NCBI GenBank assembly: GCA_964629015.1 | Contig: CAZVMN010000012.1 | Coordinates: 33,113 to 97,112 of the forward strand | Length of the DNA stretch: 64,000 nt | Source of the DNA: Oceanococcus sp964629015 | GTDB taxonomy: Bacteria; Pseudomonadota; Gammaproteobacteria; Nevskiales; Oceanococcaceae | Direction of reading: 5' to 3' | In this document: piece after piece, positions 43,050-53,100 of the stretch | How the letters are laid out: each line of letters opens with the position of its first letter | Numbering within the stretch: position 1 is the first letter of the stretch | Position numbers and translations under genes: made by a program | Notes under the pieces: generated by a model | Seen by the model: the letters and a program-made list of their open reading frames with translations, nothing else | Database searches by the model: none | Told to the model about the DNA's origin: nothing

Positions 43050-43619
43050 CTAGCGTTGTCCGCAGTTGAGTAGAGTAAGGAACTCGCCGCGGGTGCGCGG
43101 ATCTTCGCGGAATGCGCCACGCATCATCGACGTCATCATGCTGGAATTCTGTTTTTCAACGCCACGCATCATCATGCACATGTGGCGCGATTCGATGACC
43201 ACGCCAACGCCGCGGGCTCCGGTGACCTGTTCCACCGCCAGAGCGATGTCGCGGGTGAGGCCTTCCTGAATCTGCAGACGGCGCGCATACATGTCGACGA
43301 TGCGCGGAATCTTGGACAAGCCAATGACTTTGCCAGCGGGCAGATAGGCGACATGGCAACGGCCGGTGAACGGCAGTAGGTGATGTTCGCACAGCGAGTA
43401 CATCTCGATGTCACGCACGATGACCATCTCATCCATCTCGGATTCGAAGATCGCATCATTGACGATGTCCTCCAGCTTCTGGGTGTAGCCGCTGGTCAGG
43501 AACTGCATGGCGGCGGCAGCCCGTTTGGGCGTGTCGCGCAGGCCTTCGCGTTCTGGGTCCTCGCCAATGGCCTTCAGAATCTCAAGATATTGGTGTTCCA
43601 CGTCGGCGTTGTAACGCAT
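43050..43619 (-). CDS. folE: GTP cyclohydrolase I
   Basis: First enzyme of tetrahydrofolate synthesis, GTP to dihydroneopterin triphosphate. The zinc and active-site blocks are clear: DIEMYSLCEHHLLPFTGRC, LSKIPRIVDMYARRLQIQE, GVVIESRHMCMMMRGVEKQ. 189 residues. Its start lies ten bases from the divergent parB-like start; there is no obvious ribosome site before ATG 43619. Confidence 0.97.
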   Translation of the reverse strand: MRYNADVEHQYLEILKAIGEDPEREGLRDTPKRAAAAMQFLTSGYTQKLEDIVNDAIFESEMDEMVIVRDIEMYSLCEHHLLPFTGRCHVAYLPAGKVIGLSKIPRIVDMYARRLQIQEGLTRDIALAVEQVTGARGVGVVIESRHMCMMMRGVEKQNSSMMTSMMRGAFREDPRTRGEFLTLLNCGQR

Positions 43620-43629
43620 AATTGAAACA

Positions 43630-44436
43630 ATGAATTATGACACAGCGGCTGGCAGCCAAGTCGTCCAGTTGCCGCTTGATCTGATCCGCCCCGGGCGGGC
43701 CCAGATGCGGCGTATTTTCAATACGGACGCATTGGATGATCTGGCGGAATCGATACGGTCGGCGGGCTTGATTCAGCCCATAGTTGTGCGCGGGATCGGT
43801 GATGGCTTGTATGAGCTTCTCGCCGGTGAGCGGCGTTGGCGCGCCGCGCAACGCGCTGGTTTGCACGACATCGCGGCAATCGTTCGTGACGATGTTGATG
43901 ATCAGGAGGCGGTGGTTCTCGGCCTGATCGAAAATCTCCAACGCGAATCGCTGACGCCGATGGAGACCGCGCATGGTCTCAAGGAGCTGTCTGCACGCCT
44001 AGAGCTGACCCATGCGGCTGCGGCCGATCGCATCGGCAAATCCCGCGTCTACGTGACCAATTTCCTGCGTTTGCTCAACCTGTGTGAGGCCGTGCAAGAG
44101 CAGGTCAATGCTGGCGAGTTGAGTATGGGGCACGCGCGAGCTTTGGCCATTCTGCCTGCGCGGGAGCAATCGCGTTGGGCCGCTGACAGCATTCGGCATC
44201 AATGGTCGGTGCGTACGCTGGAAGCACGATTGCGCCAACGCGCTGTCCAACCGACACATCGCGGTGATGATGCCGAGTGGAAGAGACTCGCGCGACGTTT
44301 GACCGAGTTGCTTGGCAACAAGGTGGAGCTGCGTGGTGATCCGCAAGGACGCGGTGACATGACGATCAAGTTCCATTCGTTTGAAGAACTGGACGGCATA
44401 TTGGAGCGTTTGGGTTATGACAATGATGATTTTTAA
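43630..44436 (+). CDS. ParB-like chromosome-partition/transcription protein without ParA
   Basis: A ParB/Spo0J family protein. The N-terminal ParB/Srx domain shows IRSAGLIQPIVVRGIGDG, LLAGERRWRAAQRAGL and LGLIENLQRESLTPMETA (CTP-binding and catalytic-like arginine cluster), and the helix-turn-helix RIGKSRVYVTNFLRLL follows. The C-terminal part ends HSFEELDGILERLGY, similar to a dimerisation tail. No parA is in the window, so it may be an auxiliary ParB or Noc-like factor. Starts ten bases from folE. Confidence 0.9.
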   Translation: MNYDTAAGSQVVQLPLDLIRPGRAQMRRIFNTDALDDLAESIRSAGLIQPIVVRGIGDGLYELLAGERRWRAAQRAGLHDIAAIVRDDVDDQEAVVLGLIENLQRESLTPMETAHGLKELSARLELTHAAAADRIGKSRVYVTNFLRLLNLCEAVQEQVNAGELSMGHARALAILPAREQSRWAADSIRHQWSVRTLEARLRQRAVQPTHRGDDAEWKRLARRLTELLGNKVELRGDPQGRGDMTIKFHSFEELDGILERLGYDNDDF

Positions 44437-44521
44437 AGCTTGAAGGCTGAATTCGACTACTGTTTGATTTAGTCTTGAGCCACAATACGCACTTTGATGT
44501 GAGAGACACAGGAGACACATT

Positions 44522-45904
44522 ATGACCAGAGCCCGATTCGGTCTGGCGGCCGTAACTCTCGCCGCGGTATGCGGCAGTTTGAGCCTGTCTGCGCAGGCCA
44601 AGGTATCGGCCAGCGAAGCCGATCGGCTCGGCAAGGATCTGATGCCGTTGGGCGGCGAAAAAGCCGGCAATGCAGACGGCTCGATCCCGGCCTGGGATGG
44701 CGGTATGAACATCCAGGTCACGCTGGACGGTACACAACGCCATTCAGAGACTTACAAAGACGTGGGTGGGGCTGATGAACCGCTCTACACCATCACCGCT
44801 GAGAACATGGATGAGTACGCCGAACTGCTGACCCCTGGCATGAAAGCCATGTTCAAGCAGTACCCGGACACGTTCAAAATGCCGGTGTACCCCTCGCGGC
44901 GCACGGCGTTGGCCCCAGATTTTGTCTATGAGGCGACCAAACGCAACGCGGTGAACGCCGAGCTGGCTAACGAAGGTGAAAGTTTGGTCAATGCGGTGAC
45001 CGGCATACCGTTTCCCATTCCGCAGTCCGGCAAGGAAGTGATCTGGAATCACAAAACGCGTTACCGTGGTCAAAGCGTGACCCGCTACAACACTCAGTTG
45101 GCGGTACAAACGAGCGGGAATTTTGTGCCGTACAAGCTGCGTGAGGACGTCTACTTTTCCTACTCGCAAGACGGCATCAAAACGGAAGATCTCAACAATG
45201 TGATCGTGTACTTCTTGCAGGTCACTACCGCTCCGCCGCGTCAAGCCGGGCAGGTCTTGCTGGTGCATGAAACCATGGATCAGATTGCCGAAGCGCGTCG
45301 TGCCTGGCTGTATAACCCGGGTCAACGCCGCACGCGTCGTGCGCCGAATGTCGCCTATGACAACCCAGGCACGGGGGCTGATGGCCTGCGTACCAATGAC
45401 CAGCTCGACATGTTCAACGGTGCGACTGACCGTTACAACTGGAAGCTGGTGGGTAAGCGCGAGATGATCGTGCCTTACAACGCTCACAAGCTCAGCGACA
45501 GTCGTCTGACGTACGACGAAATGACCATGGTGGGCCACCTCAATCCGGAATACACGCGTTACGAGAAGCATCGTGTATGGGTGCTCGACAGCGTGGTCAA
45601 GGATGACACCAGCCATCTGTACAAGCGTCGTACCTTCTATGTCGATGAGGACAGCTGGACCGCATTGCAGGCCGATATCTACGACAACCGCGACAACCTG
45701 TGGCGGGTGCAGGAGTACCATCAGGTCACAGTCCCCTGGACCAAGGCGGTGGGGCCGGCAGCAGGTACGGTCTACGATTTGCAATCCGGTCGTTACTTGG
45801 TCATGGAGTGCAGCAACGAAGAGCCTGAGTTCTCGACCGAGAGTTTCGGCGAAGAGCACTTCCGCACCTCCAACATGCCGCGTGTGGCTGCGAACATTCG
45901 CTAA
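44522..45904 (+). CDS. DUF1329 family exported protein
   Basis: A signal peptide (LAAVTLAAVCGSLSLSAQA) is followed by the DUF1329 region beginning SASEADRLGKDLMPLGGEKAGN and ending MECSNEEPEFSTESFG. The family is an outer-membrane-lipoprotein-like protein found in Pseudomonas and relatives, often paired with DUF1302; here it stands alone. The role is unknown. AGGAG occurs seven bases before the ATG. A strong terminator follows the stop. Confidence 0.9.
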   Translation: MTRARFGLAAVTLAAVCGSLSLSAQAKVSASEADRLGKDLMPLGGEKAGNADGSIPAWDGGMNIQVTLDGTQRHSETYKDVGGADEPLYTITAENMDEYAELLTPGMKAMFKQYPDTFKMPVYPSRRTALAPDFVYEATKRNAVNAELANEGESLVNAVTGIPFPIPQSGKEVIWNHKTRYRGQSVTRYNTQLAVQTSGNFVPYKLREDVYFSYSQDGIKTEDLNNVIVYFLQVTTAPPRQAGQVLLVHETMDQIAEARRAWLYNPGQRRTRRAPNVAYDNPGTGADGLRTNDQLDMFNGATDRYNWKLVGKREMIVPYNAHKLSDSRLTYDEMTMVGHLNPEYTRYEKHRVWVLDSVVKDDTSHLYKRRTFYVDEDSWTALQADIYDNRDNLWRVQEYHQVTVPWTKAVGPAAGTVYDLQSGRYLVMECSNEEPEFSTESFGEEHFRTSNMPRVAANIR

Positions 45905-45920
45905 ACCGCGCAGGATTTGA

Positions 45921-45948
45921 AAAAGCCCCGCATCGCGGGGCTTTTTTT
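45921..45948. terminator. Bidirectional intrinsic terminator between DUF1329 and rmuC
   Basis: AAAAGCCCCGC, a short loop and GCGGGGCTTTT form a stem followed by seven Ts on the plus strand; on the minus strand the A-tract becomes a T-tract. It lies between convergent genes (it overlaps the last two bases of rmuC) and can end both transcripts. Confidence 0.9.
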
Positions 45949-47266
45949 ATGCCTCGTCGTTGTCGTCCGGGTCAGGGAGGGCGTCGGGAGAGTCCGTCTG
46001 CACCTGCTCTATGGCGGCGAAGCGCTTGCTGATTTTGTCCGCTGTAATGTGCACCTTGCGGGTTTCTTCGTGCGCACTCTCGATGTGGCGTGAAAGCTTG
46101 TCCATGCGGGTGCGGAAGCGGTCGAACTCGGTATTGAGTTCGATCAGATATTGCCGCAACTTGCCAGCCTGCTTACGCAAAGCATCGTCGCGCAGCACGG
46201 CTCGTGCGGTCGTCAGCACAGCCATCAGCGTGCTGGGTGAGCAGATCCACACACCACGATCATGCGCTTGGTTCACCAGATCCGAATGGTGTGCATGGAT
46301 TTCCGCAAAGATCGATTCTGCCGGCACGAACATGATTGCGCCGATCGCGGTTTCTTCCGGGATGATATACTTGCTGGCAATATCGTTGAGATGCTTCTTG
46401 ATGTCTTGCTTGAAGCGTCTGGACGCTTCAAGCCGATCGCGATCCCCAAGTTGGGGGTCCATCATGGACTGAAAGTTTTCCAGCGGGAATTTGGCGTCGA
46501 TGCACACATCCCCGGTGGGCGCGGGCAGGCGCAGCAGGCAGTCGACACGGGTGCCGTTGCTCAAGGTGTGCTGCCATTCCACGTGCTGATCGGGCAGTGC
46601 ATTGCGCACCAGCGCTTCGAGCTGGACTTCGCCAAAGGCGCCGCGCGAGCGCTTGTCAGACAGGATTTCCTGCAAGCTCACCACGTTGGTGGAAAGCTCG
46701 GTGATGCGTTTTTGCGCCTCGTCGATCAAGGCCAGCCGTTTGACCACTTCGGTAAACGTTGAGGTGGTTTTCTCAAAACCCTGTTTGAGCCGCTCATCGA
46801 CCTGTTTGCTGATGTCTTTGAGGCGGTTGTCGGTGGTGGAGGTGAGTTTGTCGACCTGCTTACCGAGCTGCTCTGTGCTGCTCGCCAAAGATTCCGCCAC
46901 CTGCTTACCGAGGCTCTGTGTGCCGCTGGCCAAGCGCTCCAACACCTGGGTTTGCATGTCGCCCACGCGGCGCTCCAGGCCGGTGCGCAGATCGGCGAAA
47001 CGTTCCGACAGCTTGGTCATGTCGTCGTGCGATTGGTTGCGTGACCGATCCAGCTGCTGCAACAGAAATTCGCGCAACTGTTCGTTCTGGCGCACCTGCC
47101 GGTTTTCGCCGTGCTCCAGCACGGTCAAGGCTTGTCCGAGACGCTCCTGCATTTGCTGTGCGCGTTCCGCATTGTCGGCGTTGCTGGACAAAATGCGTTT
47201 GAGCAGGACCAGGCAGCTTATCAACAGCGCGAAGCCGAGCAAGGTGAGCCCGGCAATCAAAGGCAT
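45947..47266 (-). CDS. rmuC: DNA recombination protein RmuC
   Basis: An N-terminal transmembrane helix (PLIAGLTLLGFALLISCLVL) is followed by a long coiled coil (about residues 30-170) and the RmuC nuclease-like domain containing LSDKRSRGAFGEVQLEALV and VDAKFPLE-type (CIDAKFPLENFQSM). RmuC limits inversions between short repeats. ATG 47266 is chosen over earlier codons because the helix starts there. 439 residues. Confidence 0.92.
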   Translation of the reverse strand: MPLIAGLTLLGFALLISCLVLLKRILSSNADNAERAQQMQERLGQALTVLEHGENRQVRQNEQLREFLLQQLDRSRNQSHDDMTKLSERFADLRTGLERRVGDMQTQVLERLASGTQSLGKQVAESLASSTEQLGKQVDKLTSTTDNRLKDISKQVDERLKQGFEKTTSTFTEVVKRLALIDEAQKRITELSTNVVSLQEILSDKRSRGAFGEVQLEALVRNALPDQHVEWQHTLSNGTRVDCLLRLPAPTGDVCIDAKFPLENFQSMMDPQLGDRDRLEASRRFKQDIKKHLNDIASKYIIPEETAIGAIMFVPAESIFAEIHAHHSDLVNQAHDRGVWICSPSTLMAVLTTARAVLRDDALRKQAGKLRQYLIELNTEFDRFRTRMDKLSRHIESAHEETRKVHITADKISKRFAAIEQVQTDSPDALPDPDDNDEA

Positions 47267-47382
47267 GAACAAGGTTTCGGGTATGACCACGGGATGAGTG
47301 CAGCGATTGGTGAAAGTGCGCCTCAGTGTACTGCACGGACTCTGCGAAACCGGTATAACGGCGTTTTGCACGGGAGCCAGTC

Positions 47383-48306
47383 ATGGCCTGGACCGAAAAC
47401 GATATCGCGAGCCAGCAAGGCAAAACCATTCTTGTGACAGGGGCCAATAGCGGATTGGGTTTTCACACCAGTCGGGCTTTGGCGTCGGCAGGTGCGCGCG
47501 TGATTATGGCCTGCCGTAACGCCGACAAAGCGGAGCAGGCGCGTCGCCAGATTCTGGAGCTCGTGCCGCAAGCTCAGCTTGAGATTGTCAGTCTGGATTT
47601 GGCCTCGCTGGCCAGCGTGAAAAGCTGTGTCGGCGTGCTGTCCGATACGCTCGAGCGGCTGGATGTGCTGATCAACAACGCCGGCATTATGGCCGTGCCG
47701 TATGCGCAGACCGAAGACGGTTTTGAAATGCAGATCGGGACCAATCATTTTGGCCATTTCGCGTTGACCCTGCAGCTGTTGCCTTTGTTGCACAAGGCTA
47801 AGTCGGCACGCGTGGTCAGCGTGTCGAGCATGGCGCACAACTGGACCCCCGGCTTGAACTTCGACGATCTGGACTGGACGCAGCGCAAGTACCGGCGTTG
47901 GCAGGCATACGGCGACAGCAAGATTTCCAATCTGTATTTCACCTTTGAACTGGGGCGGCGATTGGCAGGGACGACGGTGACCGTGGCGGCGGCGCATCCG
48001 GGCTACTCCGATACTCACCTGCAATACGTGGCGGCCGAGCGCAAAAACAGTTCGCTGGAGCGTGGTCTGATGTGGCTGGGTAACACCTTGTTCGCGCAGC
48101 CTGCCGACCGGGGGGCTCTACCCAGTTTGTACGCGGCAACGGCTTCGGGGGTGATCAGCGGTGATTACATCGGGCCAGATGGTTTCCAGCAAACGCGGGG
48201 CTTCCCTCGCAAAGTGGGGTCCAATCGGCGGTCACGCGATACCAAGATTGCAGCGCGCTTGTGTGACGTGTCAGAGGAGCGGACCGGGGTCAGCTTCCCG
48301 GCGTGA
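47383..48306 (+). CDS. Short-chain dehydrogenase/reductase
   Basis: Classical SDR with the NAD(P) motif TGANSGLG (residues about 18-25), RNAD after beta 2, NNAGIM, the catalytic Ser in VVSVSSMAHN and the YxxxK motif YGDSKIS. The arrangement resembles retinol-dehydrogenase-like/WW-oxidoreductase proteins. The substrate is unknown. It stands alone between rmuC and the signalling pair. Confidence 0.9.
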   Translation: MAWTENDIASQQGKTILVTGANSGLGFHTSRALASAGARVIMACRNADKAEQARRQILELVPQAQLEIVSLDLASLASVKSCVGVLSDTLERLDVLINNAGIMAVPYAQTEDGFEMQIGTNHFGHFALTLQLLPLLHKAKSARVVSVSSMAHNWTPGLNFDDLDWTQRKYRRWQAYGDSKISNLYFTFELGRRLAGTTVTVAAAHPGYSDTHLQYVAAERKNSSLERGLMWLGNTLFAQPADRGALPSLYAATASGVISGDYIGPDGFQQTRGFPRKVGSNRRSRDTKIAARLCDVSEERTGVSFPA

Positions 48307-48307
48307 T

Positions 48308-50119
48308 TCAGCGCCGATTGGGATGATTGTGAACAACTTTGATCAACTCATCCGGCGCCACTGGGCGGTACAGATGGTAGCCCTGGACATGTTGGCATCC
48401 ATTGAGCCGGCAGAATTCCAATTGCCCCTGGGTCTCCACGCCCTCCATCAGGCAATCCAGGCCGAGCGTTCGCGCCAGCTTGATGATGGCGCGGGCTATG
48501 CTGGCGGATTTGGCATTGGTCTCGACTTCACGGATGAAAGTGCGGTCGACTTTGAGTCGGTCCAACGGCATCTGCTGAAGGTATGCCAAAGACGAATAGC
48601 CGGTGCCGAAATCGTCCAGTGACACTGCGATGCCGTAGTCACGCAGGCGAATGAGTTTCTCGATCGAGGCGGAGAAATCGGTCATCACCGCCTGCTCGGT
48701 CACTTCGAGTTCAAAGCGGTGCGGTGCAAGGCCCGCATCGCCGATGATCTCCATGACTTTTTCGGCGCAGTACGGGTCTTGGAAACCGATCGCCGACATA
48801 TTGAATCCGAGCCTGAACCCCGGCGGCAGGTCGGTTCCCCAACGTGCGGCGTGGGCGCAAAGCGTGCGCAGCACATAGTGATCCAACTGCACGATCAGGC
48901 CGCCGTCTTCGGCGATCGGGATGAACTTAGCATTGGAGACAAAACCGCCTTCGCCATCCGGCCAGCGCACCAGGGCTTCGGCGCCGGTCATGCGGTTGCG
49001 GCTCAGTTCCACTTGCGGCTGCAAATGGATATCCAGATCTTCGTTGCGCAATGCGTCGCGCAGACTGCCTTCCAGGCTGTACTTGCTGGCGATATCTTCG
49101 CCATAACGCTTGGCGTATGTCACGACGCTGCCGCGTGCGCGCGATTTGGCCACCGTGGTCGCAGCTTGAGCCCGTGCGAGCAGCTTCTCCGCAGTATTGG
49201 CATCCTCGGGGAAGATCACCATGCCGACGCTAGCGCTCAGCGAGGTTTGATGTTCACCCAGATTGATAGGGCGCTCCAGCTGCGCCAGCATATCCACGAC
49301 GAAGCGCTGGCCGTCTTCGCGAGCTTGGTCAGCGGTCGCCCAGCCGTGATTCAGAATGGCGATGAAACTGTCGCCCTCATCACGGGCGAGAAAATCGTTG
49401 GGCTGCAAAATGCCTGACAGCCGTCGACACCCCAGGGCCAAGGCGGCGTCACCAACACTGGGGCCGAACGTGTTGTTGAGCATCTGCATGCGATCGAAAT
49501 TGATTCTGGCGACGCACAGTTGCAGCCCCTGTCTTTGGGCAGCTTCCAGCTCGTGACGCAAACGTTCTTGCAGCTGGCGCCGATTGGGCAGCGCGGTGAG
49601 TTGGTCGAACAGCGTGAGATGTTCGGCGCGCTTGATCGCATCTTCGCGTTTGCCGATCTCCTGTTGCAAGGCTTCGTTGGTGCGCTTGAGTTGGAGCGTT
49701 CGCTGTCGAACTGCGTGCTCCAGCATGGATTTGGTCTGCGCCAGCAGCAGGTGCGTTTTGACGCGCGCCAAGACTGTCGGCGGGCTGATGGGTTTGGTGA
49801 TGTAATCCACCGCGCCCAGGCGAAAACCGTTGATTTCATCTTCAACTTCGCTTCGCGCGGTGATGAAAATGACAGGGATACTCCGAGTTTTCGGATTTTC
49901 TTTGAGTCGCTTGCAGACTTCCTGCCCATCCATGCCAGGCATCATCACGTCCAGTAAAATCAGATGCGGCGGATCCTCACCGGCAGCGAGACTCAACGCT
50001 CGTTCGCCGTTGCGCGCGACCTGGACACGATAGTCACCCTTGAGGACCTCAACCAGCAGCTCAATGTTTTGCGGCGTGTCGTCCACCACCAGCACGGTGT
50101 GTTTGTTTTGCTCTGTCAT
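48308..50119 (-). CDS. REC-GGDEF-EAL response regulator, GGDEF degenerate
   Basis: An N-terminal receiver (Asp57 in LILLDVMMPGMDG) is joined by a short coiled coil to a GGDEF domain whose signature has become ARDEGDS, so it is not expected to make c-di-GMP. The EAL domain is intact (GAEALVRW, LEVTEQAVM, VSLDDFGTGYSSLAYL, KVDRTFIREV), so the protein should act as a c-di-GMP phosphodiesterase when phosphorylated. It overlaps the hybrid kinase gene by four bases, indicating that the two work together. Confidence 0.93.
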   Translation of the reverse strand: MTEQNKHTVLVVDDTPQNIELLVEVLKGDYRVQVARNGERALSLAAGEDPPHLILLDVMMPGMDGQEVCKRLKENPKTRSIPVIFITARSEVEDEINGFRLGAVDYITKPISPPTVLARVKTHLLLAQTKSMLEHAVRQRTLQLKRTNEALQQEIGKREDAIKRAEHLTLFDQLTALPNRRQLQERLRHELEAAQRQGLQLCVARINFDRMQMLNNTFGPSVGDAALALGCRRLSGILQPNDFLARDEGDSFIAILNHGWATADQAREDGQRFVVDMLAQLERPINLGEHQTSLSASVGMVIFPEDANTAEKLLARAQAATTVAKSRARGSVVTYAKRYGEDIASKYSLEGSLRDALRNEDLDIHLQPQVELSRNRMTGAEALVRWPDGEGGFVSNAKFIPIAEDGGLIVQLDHYVLRTLCAHAARWGTDLPPGFRLGFNMSAIGFQDPYCAEKVMEIIGDAGLAPHRFELEVTEQAVMTDFSASIEKLIRLRDYGIAVSLDDFGTGYSSLAYLQQMPLDRLKVDRTFIREVETNAKSASIARAIIKLARTLGLDCLMEGVETQGQLEFCRLNGCQHVQGYHLYRPVAPDELIKVVHNHPNRR

Positions 50120-53100
50120 GATAGCCGGGCGGCCAACTCGTTCAGTTCCTGGGCGGCCTCCTCGAATGCGAAAGCATCAAGATGTTCCTGGATTTGCCGC
50201 AGTCGTTTGTCCTGGCCGGGCGGTGGGCTGAATGCTTTGGCTTGCTGACGCGCGGCAGCGTCACCGGCGGCAACCAGCTGGCGCAGCTTTTCCAGCGCTT
50301 CAGCGTTCAGCATGGGGCGCTGTTTTTCGGGGGTAGGCTCGACATCGTCGTTTTCGTCCGGCTCTGGCAGCGCGTCATAGAGTGTGTTCAGCGTTGTCCC
50401 CAGCTTACGACTCATCGCCAGGCAGCCTTGGCGGTCCTCGCGCTCAGCATACTGTTCGGTGGCCTCGCAATGCTTGCGGATTGTGCTGGCGCCCAGGTTG
50501 CCGGCCGCGCCCTTGAGTGCATGCACCCGCGCTTTGATCTCATCCCATTGCTCTTTCTCCGTCAATGCTTCGAGCTCGACGGGCAGCTCGCTAAAGCGGA
50601 TGCACAATTGGTGTAGCAAGCGCACATAAAGATCGCCATTGAAGCTGGCGCGAGCCAGGCCAGCTTCGAGATTGACACCCGGCAAGCTGGGCATGCGCGT
50701 GCGCGGGCGGGCGATCAGCGTGTCTTCGGTCGGGTGCACATCCAGCCATTCGGCCAGCTTGTCGTACAGCTGACCGACGTCGACCGGCTTGGGAATGAAA
50801 TCGTTGAAGTGTTGTTCCAGACAGCGCGCGCGAATTTCCGGTCTTGGGTCGGCGCTCATGGCCAGAATGGGTATGTCCCGGCGCTCCAGTTCTTCGCGGA
50901 TGGCTTGCGCTGTTTCCCAGCCGCTCAGCCCCGGCATTTGCAGATCCAACAACACCAAATCGATGTCGTCTTCGGAAAACGCCGCTAAAGCGTCCTCGCC
51001 GGTTGCCACCAGGCTTAAGCGGGCGTGCGTGGTGTCGAGCAATGCCTGCATCAGTTCCCGCCCGATGGCGTTGTCCTCGGCCAGCAAAATATGCTTTTCG
51101 GCGAGCTCCGGAATACGCATGGGAATGACGTCGTTGGGTTGCGACAGCCTTTGCCGGTTGGGATCGCGTGCTGCTGCTATGGTGTCGAGCAGAATCGGAG
51201 AACTGATGGGCTTGAGCAGCACCGCATCGACATCGCCGTCGCCCTCGAGCTCGCGCATCAACTCTTCTCGACCGTAGCTGGTGATCATGATGACGCGGCC
51301 TTTGAAGCTCGGTAAGGCCTGAATACGGCGCGCCGTTTCCAGACCGTCCATATCGGGCATACGCCAGTCGAGCAACACGATGTCAAAGGAGCGCTCGGCC
51401 ACCGTTTTAAGCGCTTGTGCACCGTTGCGCGCTTCTTCCGCGCGAAATCCGAAATGCTGTAGAGCCGACACAATAACCTTGCGTGCAGAACGGCTGTCGT
51501 CCACCACCAGACAGTCCAGTGCGCCCAGTGAACTGGCGTGCTCCGCCATGGCGCGCAGCGTGTCCTCAGGGACATCCAGGTCTGCCTCAAAGGAGAACGT
51601 GCTGCCTTGCCCGGGGGTGCTCTCCACCGCGATTTCGCCGCCCATCAAATGAACCAGCTGGCGCGCGATGGTCAGTCCAAGGCCGGTCCCGCCGTACTGG
51701 CGAGTGGTTGAGCTGTCCCCTTGAGTGAAAGCGTCGAACAGGCGAGCTTGCGCCTCCGGCTCAATACCGATGCCGCTGTCCTCCGCCGCAAAATACAGAC
51801 GCGCGCGTCCTTCGGTATAACTCACGCAACGAATGATCAGCTTGACGTAGCCATGTTCGGTGAACTTGATGGCGTTACCCAGCAGATTGATCAGCACCTG
51901 ACCCAGGCGCAGCGAGTCACCCAGTAGCAAGCGGGGTACGTCGTCGGCGATGTCCAGTTTCAGACGCAGACTTTGTTCCTGAGCGCGGACCGCGATGACG
52001 TCATTCACGCTATCCAGCAGTTGTTCGAGCGAGAACTCGAGGTGCTCCAGTTCCATGCGCCCGGCGTCGATCTTGGAGACGTCGAGAATGTCGTTGATGA
52101 TGCGCAACAGCAGGCGAGACGAGGAATCAATGCGACGCAAATACTCTTCTTGCCGTGGCGGCAGTGCGGTCTGCAGGGCCAGATGCGTCATGCCAAGAAT
52201 CGCATTCATAGGGGTGCGGATTTCATGGCTGAGCGTGGCCAGGAAATCACTCTTGCTGCGGTTGCCCGCTTCAGCAGCGGCCAGCGCCGTTTCCAGTTGC
52301 GCACGTAACTCGACCAACTCCTGAATGTCGACGGAAAACCCGGTCCAGGTGCGCAAATGGTCGCTGCGCTCATGGAACTTCCCGTAAGCGCGAACCCAGC
52401 GATAGTTGCCATCCGGGCGCAATGAACGGTGCTCGCTGGTGAAGTCGGCATTGTCTGCGGCGGCTTGCTTCAGACCTTGTTCCACGCTTGCACGATCATC
52501 CGGATGAACGCTTTGCTGCACCGCGCGGACATCGCTCATGGCGGCGACGCGCGGCACCGAGTAGAGCTGTTCGAACGCGCCACCGACGAATGACAGCTGG
52601 ATTTGGCTGTTGTCGTCGATCTGAAATTCCCACAATACGCCGGGCGATGCTTCGTTGATCTGGCGCAGACGCCTTTCAGTTTGCTGGGCGCGATGTTCAG
52701 CGCGTTCGCGTGCTTTGAGGTCGGACTGGAACGAATCCGCCATCCAGTTGAGGGTGCCCGCCAATTCGGCGATTTCACGCACGCCAAAGATCTCGGCGCG
52801 CGTGTGGTACTTACCGCTGCCGATGGCAGTGCCGGCTTCAACCAGATGACGCAGTGGGTTGACCATGTAACGCTGCGCCACCAGCAGCGTGAGGATGATG
52901 AGGATGCCCAGAAAAACGAGCAGAAATACTTGCTGGGACTGGATTCGGCGAATCCGGTCGTGCTGACTTTGCTTGGCGTTGGTCAGGCGCTGCTCGACCG
53001 CTTTTTGTGTCTGCGCAATATGGTGATCCATCTGCCGCGCCAGGCTTTCCCGGGCCGGTTGGCTGAGCGACAACAGCACTTGGGGGGAGGGCTTGCCTGC

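Noticed and set aside
43036..43052. GGGGC-loop-GCCCC repeat between dctM and folE
   Set aside because: Stem is only five bases and there is no T-run; not convincing as a terminator.
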